DNA of 64,000 bases. Source: Lachnospiraceae bacterium. GTDB taxonomy: Bacteria > Bacillota > Clostridia > Lachnospirales > Lachnospiraceae. Under the pieces are notes generated by a model. That model had not been told where the DNA came from. It did not search any database and worked only from the letters and a program-made list of their open reading frames with translations. This document shows positions 26,809 to 36,164 of the stretch, in pieces. Each line of letters opens with the position of its first letter. The first letter of the stretch is position 1. The DNA is taken from the NCBI GenBank assembly GCA_017470985.1, contig JAFUXA010000012.1, positions 62,001-126,000 of the forward strand, in the 5' to 3' direction. The translations under genes and the position numbers were made by a program.

Positions 26809-28077
26809 ATGAAAAAGATACATTTGACTTTTGAAACCGGAAAAATCATATATATGCTGATGGCTGTAACCTTTGGGTTACAGCTTTTAGTGTGCTTGAA
26901 ATTACAGGTGTATTTTGCTGGTGATGCCGCAATAGTTGCAGATGCAGCTTCAAACCAAATGAAGGGAGGTTTAAATTATTTTCAAATAATTTATTTCTTA
27001 AATAATCCTAATAATCTTGGTATGTTATATATAGATATGTTCTTTTTGAAGATATCACAGCTTCTGGGAACAAATCCTGTAATTATATGGAAAATAGTTG
27101 GAATGATGCTTGCAACAATTTCATCAGGGCTCACAGCATTTTTGACTTATTGGATTACAGATAATGCGAAGATGGCATATATCAGTTATGGGATATGTGC
27201 GTTTTTGATTGCTTGCAATCCGTGGTGTGTGGTGCCGTATACAGATATATATTCTGTGTGCATACCAATAGCGGTATTTTATACCTATGCGAAACGTGGC
27301 CAAAAAGGCATGTGTGGATGGAGGCGAGTATTGCTTCCTATTCTCCTGGCTTTTGTGGGGAGTTTATTGAAGCCTACAAATATCTTGCCTGGCATTGCGG
27401 TTATAATTGTGGAAGTTGTAAGTGATATGCATCATGAGAACAGATTGAATAGTTTAAAAAATCTTGGAATAGTTATTGTTGTGGCAGGTGCGCTAACTAT
27501 GGGATTGTATCAGCTGGAAGTTAAGGGGGTGAATTATTCATATGATGAAGCCTATCTGAAGCCCTGGACTCATTATGTTATGATGGGATTAAACGAGAAG
27601 AAATATGGCAGATATTATAAGGTGGATGACGAGTATACCAACAGTTTTTTAACCAAGGAAGAGAAAATGGAGGCGAACTTTGAAGTTATAGAGCAGAGAC
27701 TGACAAAAATGGGGCTTCCGGGATACTTAAAGTTTGTTGCCAGAAAGACTGTAAATACATATGGGGATGGAACATTTGCCTGGGGAATCTGGTCAAAAGA
27801 TTATCGGCCGTTAACTTTGGAAAATATAAGAAATGTGATATGGCTGTCAGTACTTGCAGGATTAGGATTAAATATTATAGTGACAGTTAGAAGGAGGCTT
27901 CGAGGTATAACGGAATCGTTGGTGATTATGAATGTCATGCTTTGCTTATTGGTATGGATGTATCTGATGCTGTTTGAGACTGGTGCCAGATATGTATTTA
28001 TGTTTGCTCCGTGCTATATATTAGCCGGAGTGTCGGGGATATATAGATTAATGGCTGCTAAAAACAGAAATAGCTGA
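26809..28077 (+). CDS. polytopic membrane protein, possible GT-C-type glycosyltransferase (copy A)
   Basis: A 422-residue protein with many hydrophobic segments. It is a clear paralogue of the protein at 30196-31872; shared blocks are NNPNNLG, VPYTD(I/V)YSV, KPTNI, WTHY(V/A)MMGLN, (D/E)YTNS, GYLK and YGDG. An acidic residue after the first helix (AGDAAIV) and the loop-rich second half recall GT-C enzymes that use lipid-linked sugars, but no decisive motif is recognised. No ribosome site is obvious before the ATG. The next gene overlaps its stop by one base. A role in surface-glycan or teichoic-acid decoration is inferred from the acyltransferase neighbours. Confidence 0.6.
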   Translation: MKKIHLTFETGKIIYMLMAVTFGLQLLVCLKLQVYFAGDAAIVADAASNQMKGGLNYFQIIYFLNNPNNLGMLYIDMFFLKISQLLGTNPVIIWKIVGMMLATISSGLTAFLTYWITDNAKMAYISYGICAFLIACNPWCVVPYTDIYSVCIPIAVFYTYAKRGQKGMCGWRRVLLPILLAFVGSLLKPTNILPGIAVIIVEVVSDMHHENRLNSLKNLGIVIVVAGALTMGLYQLEVKGVNYSYDEAYLKPWTHYVMMGLNEKKYGRYYKVDDEYTNSFLTKEEKMEANFEVIEQRLTKMGLPGYLKFVARKTVNTYGDGTFAWGIWSKDYRPLTLENIRNVIWLSVLAGLGLNIIVTVRRRLRGITESLVIMNVMLCLLVWMYLMLFETGARYVFMFAPCYILAGVSGIYRLMAAKNRNS

Positions 28078-29063
28078 TGGGAGGGGAAATGGAAGAAAAA
28101 ATAATTGATGATTGGCAAAATAAAGATGGCAGGAATTATCTGGTGGATATGTTAAAGGGCATGGCAATAATTCTTATGATACTGGATCATGTGTTGATGA
28201 AAGGGCGCGTTATTACATCATTTCACATGCCGGTCTTTTTTGTGCTTGCAGGATGCTATCTCAGAACCGATTCTGTAGGAGATACAATTATAAGCAAAGC
28301 AAAATCTCTACTTGTGCCATATGCATTGATTGGCTCCGTAACTATAATAATAGGTTTTATTAGACTGATGATTGGATATGGCTACACAGCCAATGCGGCT
28401 ATTACTGTATCATTGAATAGATTCTATGGTCTGCTTGTGGGGGAAGATGTGTGGCTCTTGTGGTTTTTTATGGTACTATTTCTCGCAGAAATTTTCTATG
28501 TAATTCTAGTTAATACCATTGGGCGAAATAATTGGATCAGATGGTTCGTAATATTGCTTTTGAATCTGATAGGATACCAGCTGAGTTGTAGATTTGACAG
28601 TATTCCATGGCGCGTTGATACTGCATTGATATGTATATGTTTTGTGGCGGTGGGGTGTGAATTAAAGAAATATTTTCAAAAAATGATGCACATGATTTTT
28701 CCGTGTATTGCCGGAGCGTTAATCTGGTGCTTTGGATTGCCACATACCAAATTGGTTCTTTCTATGGGAGAATATGAGGGGTATCCATTTTGTATAATTG
28801 TGGCTTTGGCAGGAGTGCTGACCGCAGCTTATCTCTGCAGTTTTCTCTACCGTTTTACATTAATTAGAGATTTCTTGACTTTCTTTGGTAAAAATACGAT
28901 TACGGTTGTTGCAATTCAAAATATATGTAGACAATTTATGCATTGGGAGCAGATGGTGGAAAATGTTGGTTATATAATCATGTTCGTATTGCAAATAATT
29001 ATCTCATGCGTGGCGATTGTTGGGATAAATTATTTGAAAAAAAGCCTTTTATACATCAAGTAA
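28077..29063 (+). CDS. membrane acyltransferase, family 3 (first copy)
   Basis: Integral membrane O-acyltransferase of 328 residues, probably adding acetyl or similar groups to a cell-surface sugar. The family opening is present: VDMLKGMAIILMILDHV followed by FHMPVFFVLAGCYL, with the conserved His of LDHV. About ten transmembrane segments follow. The start ATG overlaps the previous stop (TGATG); an alternative in-frame ATG at 28089 has GGAGGGG just upstream, so the first four residues are uncertain. Confidence 0.8.
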   Translation: MGGEMEEKIIDDWQNKDGRNYLVDMLKGMAIILMILDHVLMKGRVITSFHMPVFFVLAGCYLRTDSVGDTIISKAKSLLVPYALIGSVTIIIGFIRLMIGYGYTANAAITVSLNRFYGLLVGEDVWLLWFFMVLFLAEIFYVILVNTIGRNNWIRWFVILLLNLIGYQLSCRFDSIPWRVDTALICICFVAVGCELKKYFQKMMHMIFPCIAGALIWCFGLPHTKLVLSMGEYEGYPFCIIVALAGVLTAAYLCSFLYRFTLIRDFLTFFGKNTITVVAIQNICRQFMHWEQMVENVGYIIMFVLQIIISCVAIVGINYLKKSLLYIK

Positions 29064-29157
29064 TGATATAATAACTTCTGAAGCATGAAGACTGTGAATG
29101 TAATATATGACATGTGTACAGATTATTGCTTTGAGAAAAAATTAAGGGATTGTTATT

Positions 29158-30147
29158 GTGAACTGGAGTACATATAAAAGACATAACATACAAATTGTGA
29201 AAGCACTGGCGACTATGGCAGTGATTCTAATACATACAACTACTTTCTGGGATTATGATTATCTGGTATTTCCTTTTATTGCCCCGTGCGTGGGTGTCTT
29301 TATTTTTTTATCCGGATATTTAACCAAGACGAAAATTGAACATGTGGGAACTTTCTATAAGCGAAGATTGGCAAAGGTGTTGGTGCCATATGTTATTTGT
29401 TCCATACTTTATTGTGCTGTCACAAGAGATTGGCATGACATTATACCTAGACTATTATTGGGCCAGTGCAACCTGACTTACTATTATGTCTTCGTATTTG
29501 TCCAGCTTATTGTGCTTACGCCTGTAATCGCCAAAATAGCAAGGACAGACTGGTATGTAGTATTACTATTTATCACACCTATTGCCATGCTTGTGGAAGA
29601 GATTCTTATCAGAAATGGAGCGTGGATTATATTTCCTGATAATATTAATAATTTCGCTGTGTGGATTACATATTTTGCTCTTGGTATGAGATGGAGATAT
29701 TTGGAGGATTGCGGATCAGCTCAAGCTTCTGATGGGAATAAGATGAGAGTTGCTGCAGTTGTAGGAATATGTGTCACCATCCTGGGCTTGATATTACAGT
29801 ATGCGGAGAGCCGCTGGTGGAAGGATTTTGGAAGAAATGATTTGGGCACTTCAATGGTGAAAATTTCAGTGTTCATAACGATTGTGGGGCTTTGTAATGT
29901 ATTGTATTATTATATAAATGTTCGCGAGAGCAATGGTATTATTCGAAGGATTCTAAAACTTGTGGGGGACAAGGCCTTTGAATTGTATTTGTTACATCAA
30001 TTTACCATGTATATCATAGGATTCTTCCCAAGAATATATGGATTGAATCCGTTTATTAAAATGATTATTGTGCTGGTTGTTACATTGGCGGCTATTTATA
30101 TAATTGAGGGGTTATATAAAATGTTGCGCAAAATTGTCACCGCATGA
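29158..30147 (+). CDS. membrane acyltransferase, family 3 (second copy)
   Basis: A second, divergent acyltransferase-3 protein of 329 residues. The first helix carries IVKALATMAVILIHTTTFW with the conserved His, and VGVFIFLSGYLT follows. Multiple transmembrane helices continue to the C-terminus. The start is GTG, with AAGGGA about 11 bases upstream. It sits between the first acyltransferase and the second GT-C-like protein, suggesting one surface-modification pathway. Confidence 0.78.
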   Translation: MNWSTYKRHNIQIVKALATMAVILIHTTTFWDYDYLVFPFIAPCVGVFIFLSGYLTKTKIEHVGTFYKRRLAKVLVPYVICSILYCAVTRDWHDIIPRLLLGQCNLTYYYVFVFVQLIVLTPVIAKIARTDWYVVLLFITPIAMLVEEILIRNGAWIIFPDNINNFAVWITYFALGMRWRYLEDCGSAQASDGNKMRVAAVVGICVTILGLILQYAESRWWKDFGRNDLGTSMVKISVFITIVGLCNVLYYYINVRESNGIIRRILKLVGDKAFELYLLHQFTMYIIGFFPRIYGLNPFIKMIIVLVVTLAAIYIIEGLYKMLRKIVTA

Positions 30148-30195
30148 AGTTAATCATTCGGGGAATAAATAATTAGTATAGAGGTTTGATTTAAA

Positions 30196-31872
30196 GTGAA
30201 TAGAACAAAATTTAAGATAAGCCCGGCGTATATTATATTGGTACTGGCTGTATTAACATACATTTTTCAAATTGTTATTTTCTTGACGAATGAAAATAAT
30301 TATGCTTACGACGCGCAATATGTTACGGAGATGGCGGTTGATTATGTATATAATCATATGCAGGATTGGCAGAAGATATATCTGATGAACAATCCAAATA
30401 ATTTAGGAATAGTCTATGTTGCATCTCTCTTTGTTAGATTGGGCAGAATGACAGGGCTAAACGGATTGACTATAATGCGCCTCTTTGGCATGCTGCTTAC
30501 TGTTGTTGCAGCTGTAATGGTGGGAATCTTTTTGGATAGAACCGGGGCATCGCCTGTGGTAGCTATCATGGGATTTTTGTTAACAGCCTTTCTAGTTTGT
30601 CTTCATCCGGGGGTTACAGTGCCTTATACAGATGTATATTCAGTCTTTTTCCCGATTTTAATTGCATGGATGTTCAATCGAATCAGAAGCCATGAGATTT
30701 TTGGATTTGGAGAATTTCTGGGGATTATGGTTGTGGTGGCCATTGGCATACTTATTAAACCTACCAATATATTTATGGCGGTGTCCATATGCATGTTGGA
30801 ATTGGCAGGATGGATATTTGGAAAAATATCGTGGACGGAGATGTCTAAATGTATGTTGGCTGTACTTCTGGCTATGGTAGTTTATCTCTGTTTCAAGAGT
30901 GCTATTTTGGATCAGTTTGATTATCATTATAATGAGAGATATGAGAAGACATGGACTCACTATGCCATGATGGGATTAAATGTAGAATCTAATGGTAAGT
31001 ATAATGTGGCAGATGATGATTATACTAACAGCTATGTGACTAAAGAGACCAAGGAAGCTGCGAATATTGCAATGATAGGGAAGCGCCTGAAGGATTTAGG
31101 ACCTAAGGGATATTTGAAACTGGTTGCATCTAAAACCAAGGAATCCTATGGAGATGGTTTCTATGGCGCGGTATTCTGGTGCGGTCATAGTGATATTATA
31201 TGGAAGCCTGCTAGAACGGCAGTGTGGATTGCAGTTATGCTGCTAAGTTTGCTGGCATTATTTATGGGAAATCCTTATTATAGAGGCGCCGGAGAGGTTA
31301 TGCTAGAGTCATGCTGCTTGATATATTTTATTTACCTGACAGTGTTTGAAGCGGGAGCCAGATATTTATATCACTATGCTCCTGTATATATACTCCTTGG
31401 AATGATCGGAGTCCAGAAACTAATTAATTGGATAACTAAGAGGGACTGCAGGGTTGTTGCTGCATACAAGATACCAGGTGTTGATGGGCACAAGGATTAT
31501 ACTTTGGAACTAATTCAGCTGATATTTATGATCCTGTGGTTGATTTTTATTGGAGAGTCGGCACATTTCAGTTGGGGATATCCGACATTTTTCGCCTTGG
31601 CGGTGTTATGCGGTTATGGTGACTGGCGTGTAAATGGTAGAAATTATCGAACCAGAATCAGACCTTTCATCAGAATGATGATAGAGACAGTGTCTCTGAT
31701 TGGTGCTTGCGGAGTTTGCTTTACTAATTGGAATATTTTCATTGGGATTAATCTGATAGATGAGATATTAAAAGGGATAGTTGTTTTGTGGGGAGGATTC
31801 TTTGTAATAAAGAATATTATATATTATGTCTTTGGATTTGTAAGAGGCATAATCATTACTAAGAAGAGCTGA
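30196..31872 (+). CDS. polytopic membrane protein, possible GT-C-type glycosyltransferase (copy B)
   Basis: Paralogue of the protein at 26809-28077, longer at 558 residues because of an extra C-terminal membrane region (about 425-550) with several helices. The shared core motifs are NNPNNLG, VPYTDVYSV, KPTNIF, WTHYAMMGLN, DYTNSYVTKE and SYGDGF. The start is GTG, with GAGG about 12 bases upstream. Probably acts at the membrane on a lipid-linked substrate (inference). The next gene starts 20 bases later. Confidence 0.6.
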   Translation: MNRTKFKISPAYIILVLAVLTYIFQIVIFLTNENNYAYDAQYVTEMAVDYVYNHMQDWQKIYLMNNPNNLGIVYVASLFVRLGRMTGLNGLTIMRLFGMLLTVVAAVMVGIFLDRTGASPVVAIMGFLLTAFLVCLHPGVTVPYTDVYSVFFPILIAWMFNRIRSHEIFGFGEFLGIMVVVAIGILIKPTNIFMAVSICMLELAGWIFGKISWTEMSKCMLAVLLAMVVYLCFKSAILDQFDYHYNERYEKTWTHYAMMGLNVESNGKYNVADDDYTNSYVTKETKEAANIAMIGKRLKDLGPKGYLKLVASKTKESYGDGFYGAVFWCGHSDIIWKPARTAVWIAVMLLSLLALFMGNPYYRGAGEVMLESCCLIYFIYLTVFEAGARYLYHYAPVYILLGMIGVQKLINWITKRDCRVVAAYKIPGVDGHKDYTLELIQLIFMILWLIFIGESAHFSWGYPTFFALAVLCGYGDWRVNGRNYRTRIRPFIRMMIETVSLIGACGVCFTNWNIFIGINLIDEILKGIVVLWGGFFVIKNIIYYVFGFVRGIIITKKS

Positions 31873-31892
31873 TAAAAGAGATGTGAATTAAT

Positions 31893-32735
31893 ATGACAGA
31901 TATAGAGTACGAGCTTGTTAGAAGTAAACGAAAAACCGTTGCAATAGAGATTAAGCCTGATGGCACTGTGGTAGTTAGAGCACCAAGGTTGATGAGCAAG
32001 AGATTTATAGATTCGTTTATTGCCGAGAAGCAAAATTGGATTGAAACTCATCGTGAACAGATACTGAAGCGTAGAGCCGAGGTTGGGACTGTTGAACCAA
32101 TATCAGAGTCTGAGAAGAAGGCTCTAGCCAAACAGGCTAAGTCTATAATGCCAGATAGAATTGCTAGGTATGCTCGGGAAATCGGAGTTACATATGGGAG
32201 GGTCTCCTATAGATTTCAGAGAGGCAGATGGGGAAGCTGCTCTTCCAAGGGGAATTTGAATTTCAACTGTATGCTTATGCTGACCAATGATGAGATTATA
32301 GATTATGTAATAGTCCATGAGTTGTGTCATAGATTGGAAATGAATCACTCCGCTGTATTTTGGAAACATGTGGAGCAAATTCTTCCTGACTATAGGGAGA
32401 GAAGAAAGTGGCTGAAGGAAAATGGTGGCCCTATATTGGCAAGACTGGATGCAACTGCACCAGGAGAAGAGAAGACTTATTACACTTATATGGTGAGATG
32501 CAATGATGATAGTCTCTATGTGGGTTATACGCCTGATTTGAAGAAGAGGCTGCGGGCTCATAATAATGGAACCGGAGCCAAGTATACTAAGTACAGAAGA
32601 CCGGTTGAATTGGTATATTATGAAGAGTTTAATGAGAAGAGACAGGCTCAGAGCAGAGAAGTTTTGCTGAAACAATTGAGTCATAAGCAGAAAGAGAAGC
32701 TGATATTAGATTTTCGTAAACCAACAGATTTTTAA
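31893..32735 (+). CDS. fusion of YgjP/DUF45-type metallopeptidase and GIY-YIG endonuclease domain
   Basis: A single 280-residue frame carrying two families that are usually separate. Residues 1-185 are a YgjP-like zinc metallopeptidase: RGRWGSCSSKGNLNFN, then VIVHELCHRLEMNHSAVFW with His142, Glu143 and His146. Residues about 195-275 are a YhbQ/UPF0213-type GIY-YIG nuclease: TYMV and YVG correspond to GIY and YIG, followed by LKKRLRAHN, GAKYTKYRRPVELVY and the Glu of SREVLLK. The junction is a short linker ARLDATAPGEE. No frameshift is needed. Function is unknown; a DNA repair or DNA-protein processing role is only a guess. Confidence 0.82.
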   Translation: MTDIEYELVRSKRKTVAIEIKPDGTVVVRAPRLMSKRFIDSFIAEKQNWIETHREQILKRRAEVGTVEPISESEKKALAKQAKSIMPDRIARYAREIGVTYGRVSYRFQRGRWGSCSSKGNLNFNCMLMLTNDEIIDYVIVHELCHRLEMNHSAVFWKHVEQILPDYRERRKWLKENGGPILARLDATAPGEEKTYYTYMVRCNDDSLYVGYTPDLKKRLRAHNNGTGAKYTKYRRPVELVYYEEFNEKRQAQSREVLLKQLSHKQKEKLILDFRKPTDF

Positions 32736-32798
32736 ATGAAATATTAATTTATATATTGTAATAGAAAGAGTTCTGGATATATACAAGGAGGGCTGAAT

Positions 32799-34598
32799 AT
32801 GAAGAAAAAGAGAAGCATAGGATTTGTAATAGGATTTGTATTATTTACCCTGATATACTTCCTTCTTATAGAAATATACAAAATCACTATAGGAGGATGG
32901 ATAGTGGCAGCAGGTATTTTGATTTGTTATTTCCTGCTTCATCAGTTTAAGCTTAGAGATAAGAAATGGTATTTGAAATTTTTAAGTTGGATTAGTCTGG
33001 CGGCATTATTATTTGCCAATGCCAAACTGTTTTGGCCTCCTACAATTCAGATTCCTGCAGTTGCCAACAAGGAACCGGAAGTTACTGGCGTGATTTCTGT
33101 AGAGCAGGGACAGTTGACTGGAGTATATAACGAGGATAAGTCAGTGGCAGTTTACGCGGGAATCCCATATGCGAAACCGCCGGTAGGAGAGCTACGTTGG
33201 AAAGAGCCACAGCCTGCTGACAAATGGGATGGTGTGAAAGCATGTGATACATTTGCACCAATGTCTATGCAGAGTCCGAATTCACCTATTTACAGTGTGG
33301 GGTCTCAGATTATTGGATATCACAATTATAAGTTCACTTTTGAGGACAATTACAATGAGGCTGCCAGTGAGGATTCACTTTATCTGAATGTGTGGACTCC
33401 AGCTGGAGTTAAGCCAGGTGATAATTTGCCGGTAATTGTATATTATCACGGCGGTTCACTTACTACAGGTCAGCCTTATTATCAGGATTATAATGGTGAG
33501 ACTTTCGCGGAAAATGGAGTTATATTTATCACAGTCGGATATAGATTGGGCGTGTTCGGTTATCTGGCAACAGAGGAGTTGGCAGAGGAATCTCCAAATC
33601 ATACTACAGGCAACTATGGTCTGTTGGATCAGATTGAAGCATTGAAGTGGGTAAATGAAAATGTAGCCAACTTTGGAGGTGATGTGTCAAATATTACTAT
33701 AGCAGGCGAGTCTGCAGGTTCTTCTTCGGTAAATGCACTTTGTGTATCTCCACTTGCCAAGGGATTGTTCAAAAATGTAATTGCAGAGAGTAGTGGAATC
33801 ACACCAAAGGTGCCATATCATACTTTTAGAACATATGACAAGGCAATCTCTACAGGCAAGGAAGTAATGGAGGAGATGGGCTGCGATAATATGGCCCAGA
33901 TGAGAGAGGTTCCAGCTGAGAAACTGTTACAGACCAAGACCAACAATGGTTCTATGACTGTTGATGGATATGCAATTACAGAACAGCCATACCTTACTTA
34001 TGAGAAGGGTGAGAATAATGAGCAGGCACTGCTTAACGGTTATAATGCAGATGAAGCATATGTATTTATGATGTTTGATAATAATTCGACCGCAGATACA
34101 TATGTGGAGGATTTGAAGGAAATGGTTGGCGATTATAATAAGGAACTTGCCGAGATGTATCCGGCGGATACAGATGACGAAGCCAAGGCAAATCTCTATG
34201 AATTATATGGAGTAGCTTGGTTTACTTATAGTCATCATACATGGTCAGAGTATATGGCGAAGGAAAATAGAGATGTATATCTATATTATTTCAATAAGGA
34301 CAATGGCGGTTTAGGGGTATGGCATTCTGGAGAAATCCCATATGCTTATGGTAACCTGGATTTATCATCAGGTAATTATGATGATGTGGATGAATATGTA
34401 TCTGATACTATGGTGGCATACTGGACAAATTTCGCCAAGACAGGTAATCCAAATGCATCGGGACTTCCAAAGTGGGAAAGATATAATGATGACCCAACAC
34501 AGATATTAGAATTCGCAGATGACATCAAGATGATAGATAATAAATATACCAAGACTTTTGAACTATTTGATAAATATATGGATTCTCTTGTGAAATAA
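32799..34598 (+). CDS. membrane-anchored type-B carboxylesterase
   Basis: Ester hydrolase of 599 residues. Three hydrophobic helices (about 5-25, 30-48, 58-75) come first and place the enzyme at the membrane; the catalytic part starts near 95 with VISVEQGQLTGV. Family marks are VYAGIPYAKPPVGELRW, YYHGGS (oxyanion hole), the nucleophile Ser305 in AGESAGSS and the probable catalytic His509 in GVWHSGEIPYAYG. AAGGAGGG precedes the start. It may act outside the cell on acylated glycans or aromatic esters (inference), and the preceding acyltransferases make a glycan link plausible. Confidence 0.85.
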   Translation: MKKKRSIGFVIGFVLFTLIYFLLIEIYKITIGGWIVAAGILICYFLLHQFKLRDKKWYLKFLSWISLAALLFANAKLFWPPTIQIPAVANKEPEVTGVISVEQGQLTGVYNEDKSVAVYAGIPYAKPPVGELRWKEPQPADKWDGVKACDTFAPMSMQSPNSPIYSVGSQIIGYHNYKFTFEDNYNEAASEDSLYLNVWTPAGVKPGDNLPVIVYYHGGSLTTGQPYYQDYNGETFAENGVIFITVGYRLGVFGYLATEELAEESPNHTTGNYGLLDQIEALKWVNENVANFGGDVSNITIAGESAGSSSVNALCVSPLAKGLFKNVIAESSGITPKVPYHTFRTYDKAISTGKEVMEEMGCDNMAQMREVPAEKLLQTKTNNGSMTVDGYAITEQPYLTYEKGENNEQALLNGYNADEAYVFMMFDNNSTADTYVEDLKEMVGDYNKELAEMYPADTDDEAKANLYELYGVAWFTYSHHTWSEYMAKENRDVYLYYFNKDNGGLGVWHSGEIPYAYGNLDLSSGNYDDVDEYVSDTMVAYWTNFAKTGNPNASGLPKWERYNDDPTQILEFADDIKMIDNKYTKTFELFDKYMDSLVK

Positions 34599-34652
34599 TG
34601 GTGCCAAAAAGTGTGGTAGATATGTGATTTATATAATAAAGCCGGTGATATA

Positions 34653-35495
34653 ATGATTGAAAAGCAGATTAGAAATTTTGATTTAAGACAGATAGCAGAT
34701 AGCGGACAGTGCTTCAGATGGAGGCGGATATATGCAGATTCAGAGAGTGTTATATATAGAATACCGGCTATGGGTTCATATATTGATGTGAGACAAATTG
34801 GAGATAGATTCTCATTTGCCTGCGATGAAAATGAATGGCAGAACAAGTGGGAGAAGTATTTTGATTTGCTGACAGATTATGACTCCATAGAACAAGTTAT
34901 CGAGAACTCACAGGATTTACATCTTATTGAGGCATTTCACTGTGGCAATGGAGTGAGAATACTGCAGCAGGATATTTGGGAAATGATTATTACATTTATG
35001 ATTTCTCAAAATAATAATATCAAGCGCATTGGAAATAGTGTGGATTTGCTTTGTAGGCGATGTGGTGGCAAGGTGGAGACGACAGGAGATTTCGGATTGC
35101 CTGTGGAGGAGGTCTATACATTTCCTAAGCCTGATGAAGTGCCACAGGAGCTGTTTGAGGATTCATCCATGGGATTTGGATATCGTGCTCCATTTCTCAA
35201 AGAGATGTATGAGTACGGTAGAATCAATCCTCAGTGGCTTCAGGAGTTAAAAGACATGTCATATGAAGAGGCTTATGATTCTCTTATTTCACACAAGGGA
35301 ATTGGTCCCAAGGTTGCCAACTGCATATGTCTGTTTGGCTTACATCATGTGGATGCCTTTCCAATTGATACACATGTGAGACAGCTTTTGGATAAGTATT
35401 ATGCAGAGGGTTTTGATTTTGATAGATATGCAGGCTTTGCAGGGATAATTCAGCAGTATCTGTTTTATTATGAATTATTAGAGTCTGGTAAATGA
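34653..35495 (+). CDS. 8-oxoguanine DNA glycosylase, OGG1 type
   Basis: Removes oxidised guanine from DNA and nicks the strand. It has 280 residues. The N-terminal domain has SGQCFRWRR; the helix-hairpin-helix is HKGIGPKVANCICLFGLHHV with the Schiff-base Lys220, and the catalytic Asp239 is in FPIDTHVRQLL. Length and both catalytic residues fit a bacterial OGG1-like enzyme. It starts 54 bases after the esterase. Confidence 0.88.
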   Translation: MIEKQIRNFDLRQIADSGQCFRWRRIYADSESVIYRIPAMGSYIDVRQIGDRFSFACDENEWQNKWEKYFDLLTDYDSIEQVIENSQDLHLIEAFHCGNGVRILQQDIWEMIITFMISQNNNIKRIGNSVDLLCRRCGGKVETTGDFGLPVEEVYTFPKPDEVPQELFEDSSMGFGYRAPFLKEMYEYGRINPQWLQELKDMSYEEAYDSLISHKGIGPKVANCICLFGLHHVDAFPIDTHVRQLLDKYYAEGFDFDRYAGFAGIIQQYLFYYELLESGK

Positions 35496-35558
35496 TATTG
35501 GATGGGTGCAATAACCGGATGAATATAAGTAAATTAAGATAATTGGAGTGGAATTGTA

Positions 35559-36152
35559 ATGAGTTTTAAGGTGTTAAATGGTGAAGAGATTGATGACAAA
35601 TATCTAAATAAGGTAATGGGCATTGATGAGATAGTCTATGCTGCGGATGGTTATGTAGGTGAGCTGGAAAATATGATTGCCAGATATGAGGCAGAACCAA
35701 GACAGTTTATCTGTGTGGAGGACGAGGCAAATGGCAGACTTGCAGGATACATAAATTTCATTCCGTGTACAGATGGGCTGTATCAGGACATCAGATATGA
35801 TACTGAAATAATTCGAGATGATGATATTGAACCGTCAGAACTACAGAAATGGCAGCAGGGCGATAATAATATATTCATTATCTCTATTGCTACAAATCCT
35901 GATTACAGAGACAGTGGTGTTATCAAAATACTGACAGATGCATGGATTGATTATCTGAATCATATGAATGATGCGGGTTATGGAATCAAAACTATAACTG
36001 CTACAGCAGTATCGCCTGATGGCAAAAAGGCTTTGAAGAGATTGCGGTTTATAGATGAGAGAGTGCTGAAGGAAGACGGTAATGTACTCTTTGTATGTGA
36101 AGGAGATGGTTTACGGAAGCTTATGGCAAATGACTTGGATTTTGGTAAATAG
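35559..36152 (+). CDS. GNAT-like N-acetyltransferase
   Basis: A 197-residue cytosolic protein with the GNAT rhythm: FICVEDEANGRLAGYINF as the central strands, then FIISIATNPDYRDSGVIKIL where the acetyl-CoA loop would be (the usual R/Q-x-x-G-x-G/A is not perfect), and ITATAVSPDGKKALKRLRF near the end. The substrate is unknown. It is followed 12 bases later by an uncharacterised membrane protein and is probably in its operon. Confidence 0.6.
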   Translation: MSFKVLNGEEIDDKYLNKVMGIDEIVYAADGYVGELENMIARYEAEPRQFICVEDEANGRLAGYINFIPCTDGLYQDIRYDTEIIRDDDIEPSELQKWQQGDNNIFIISIATNPDYRDSGVIKILTDAWIDYLNHMNDAGYGIKTITATAVSPDGKKALKRLRFIDERVLKEDGNVLFVCEGDGLRKLMANDLDFGK

Positions 36153-36164
36153 GAGAGGTCGATA

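Noticed and set aside
32124-32684. 186-codon antisense frame inside the metallopeptidase/GIY-YIG fusion
   Set aside because: The sense frame contains both active sites; the antisense frame shows no family features.
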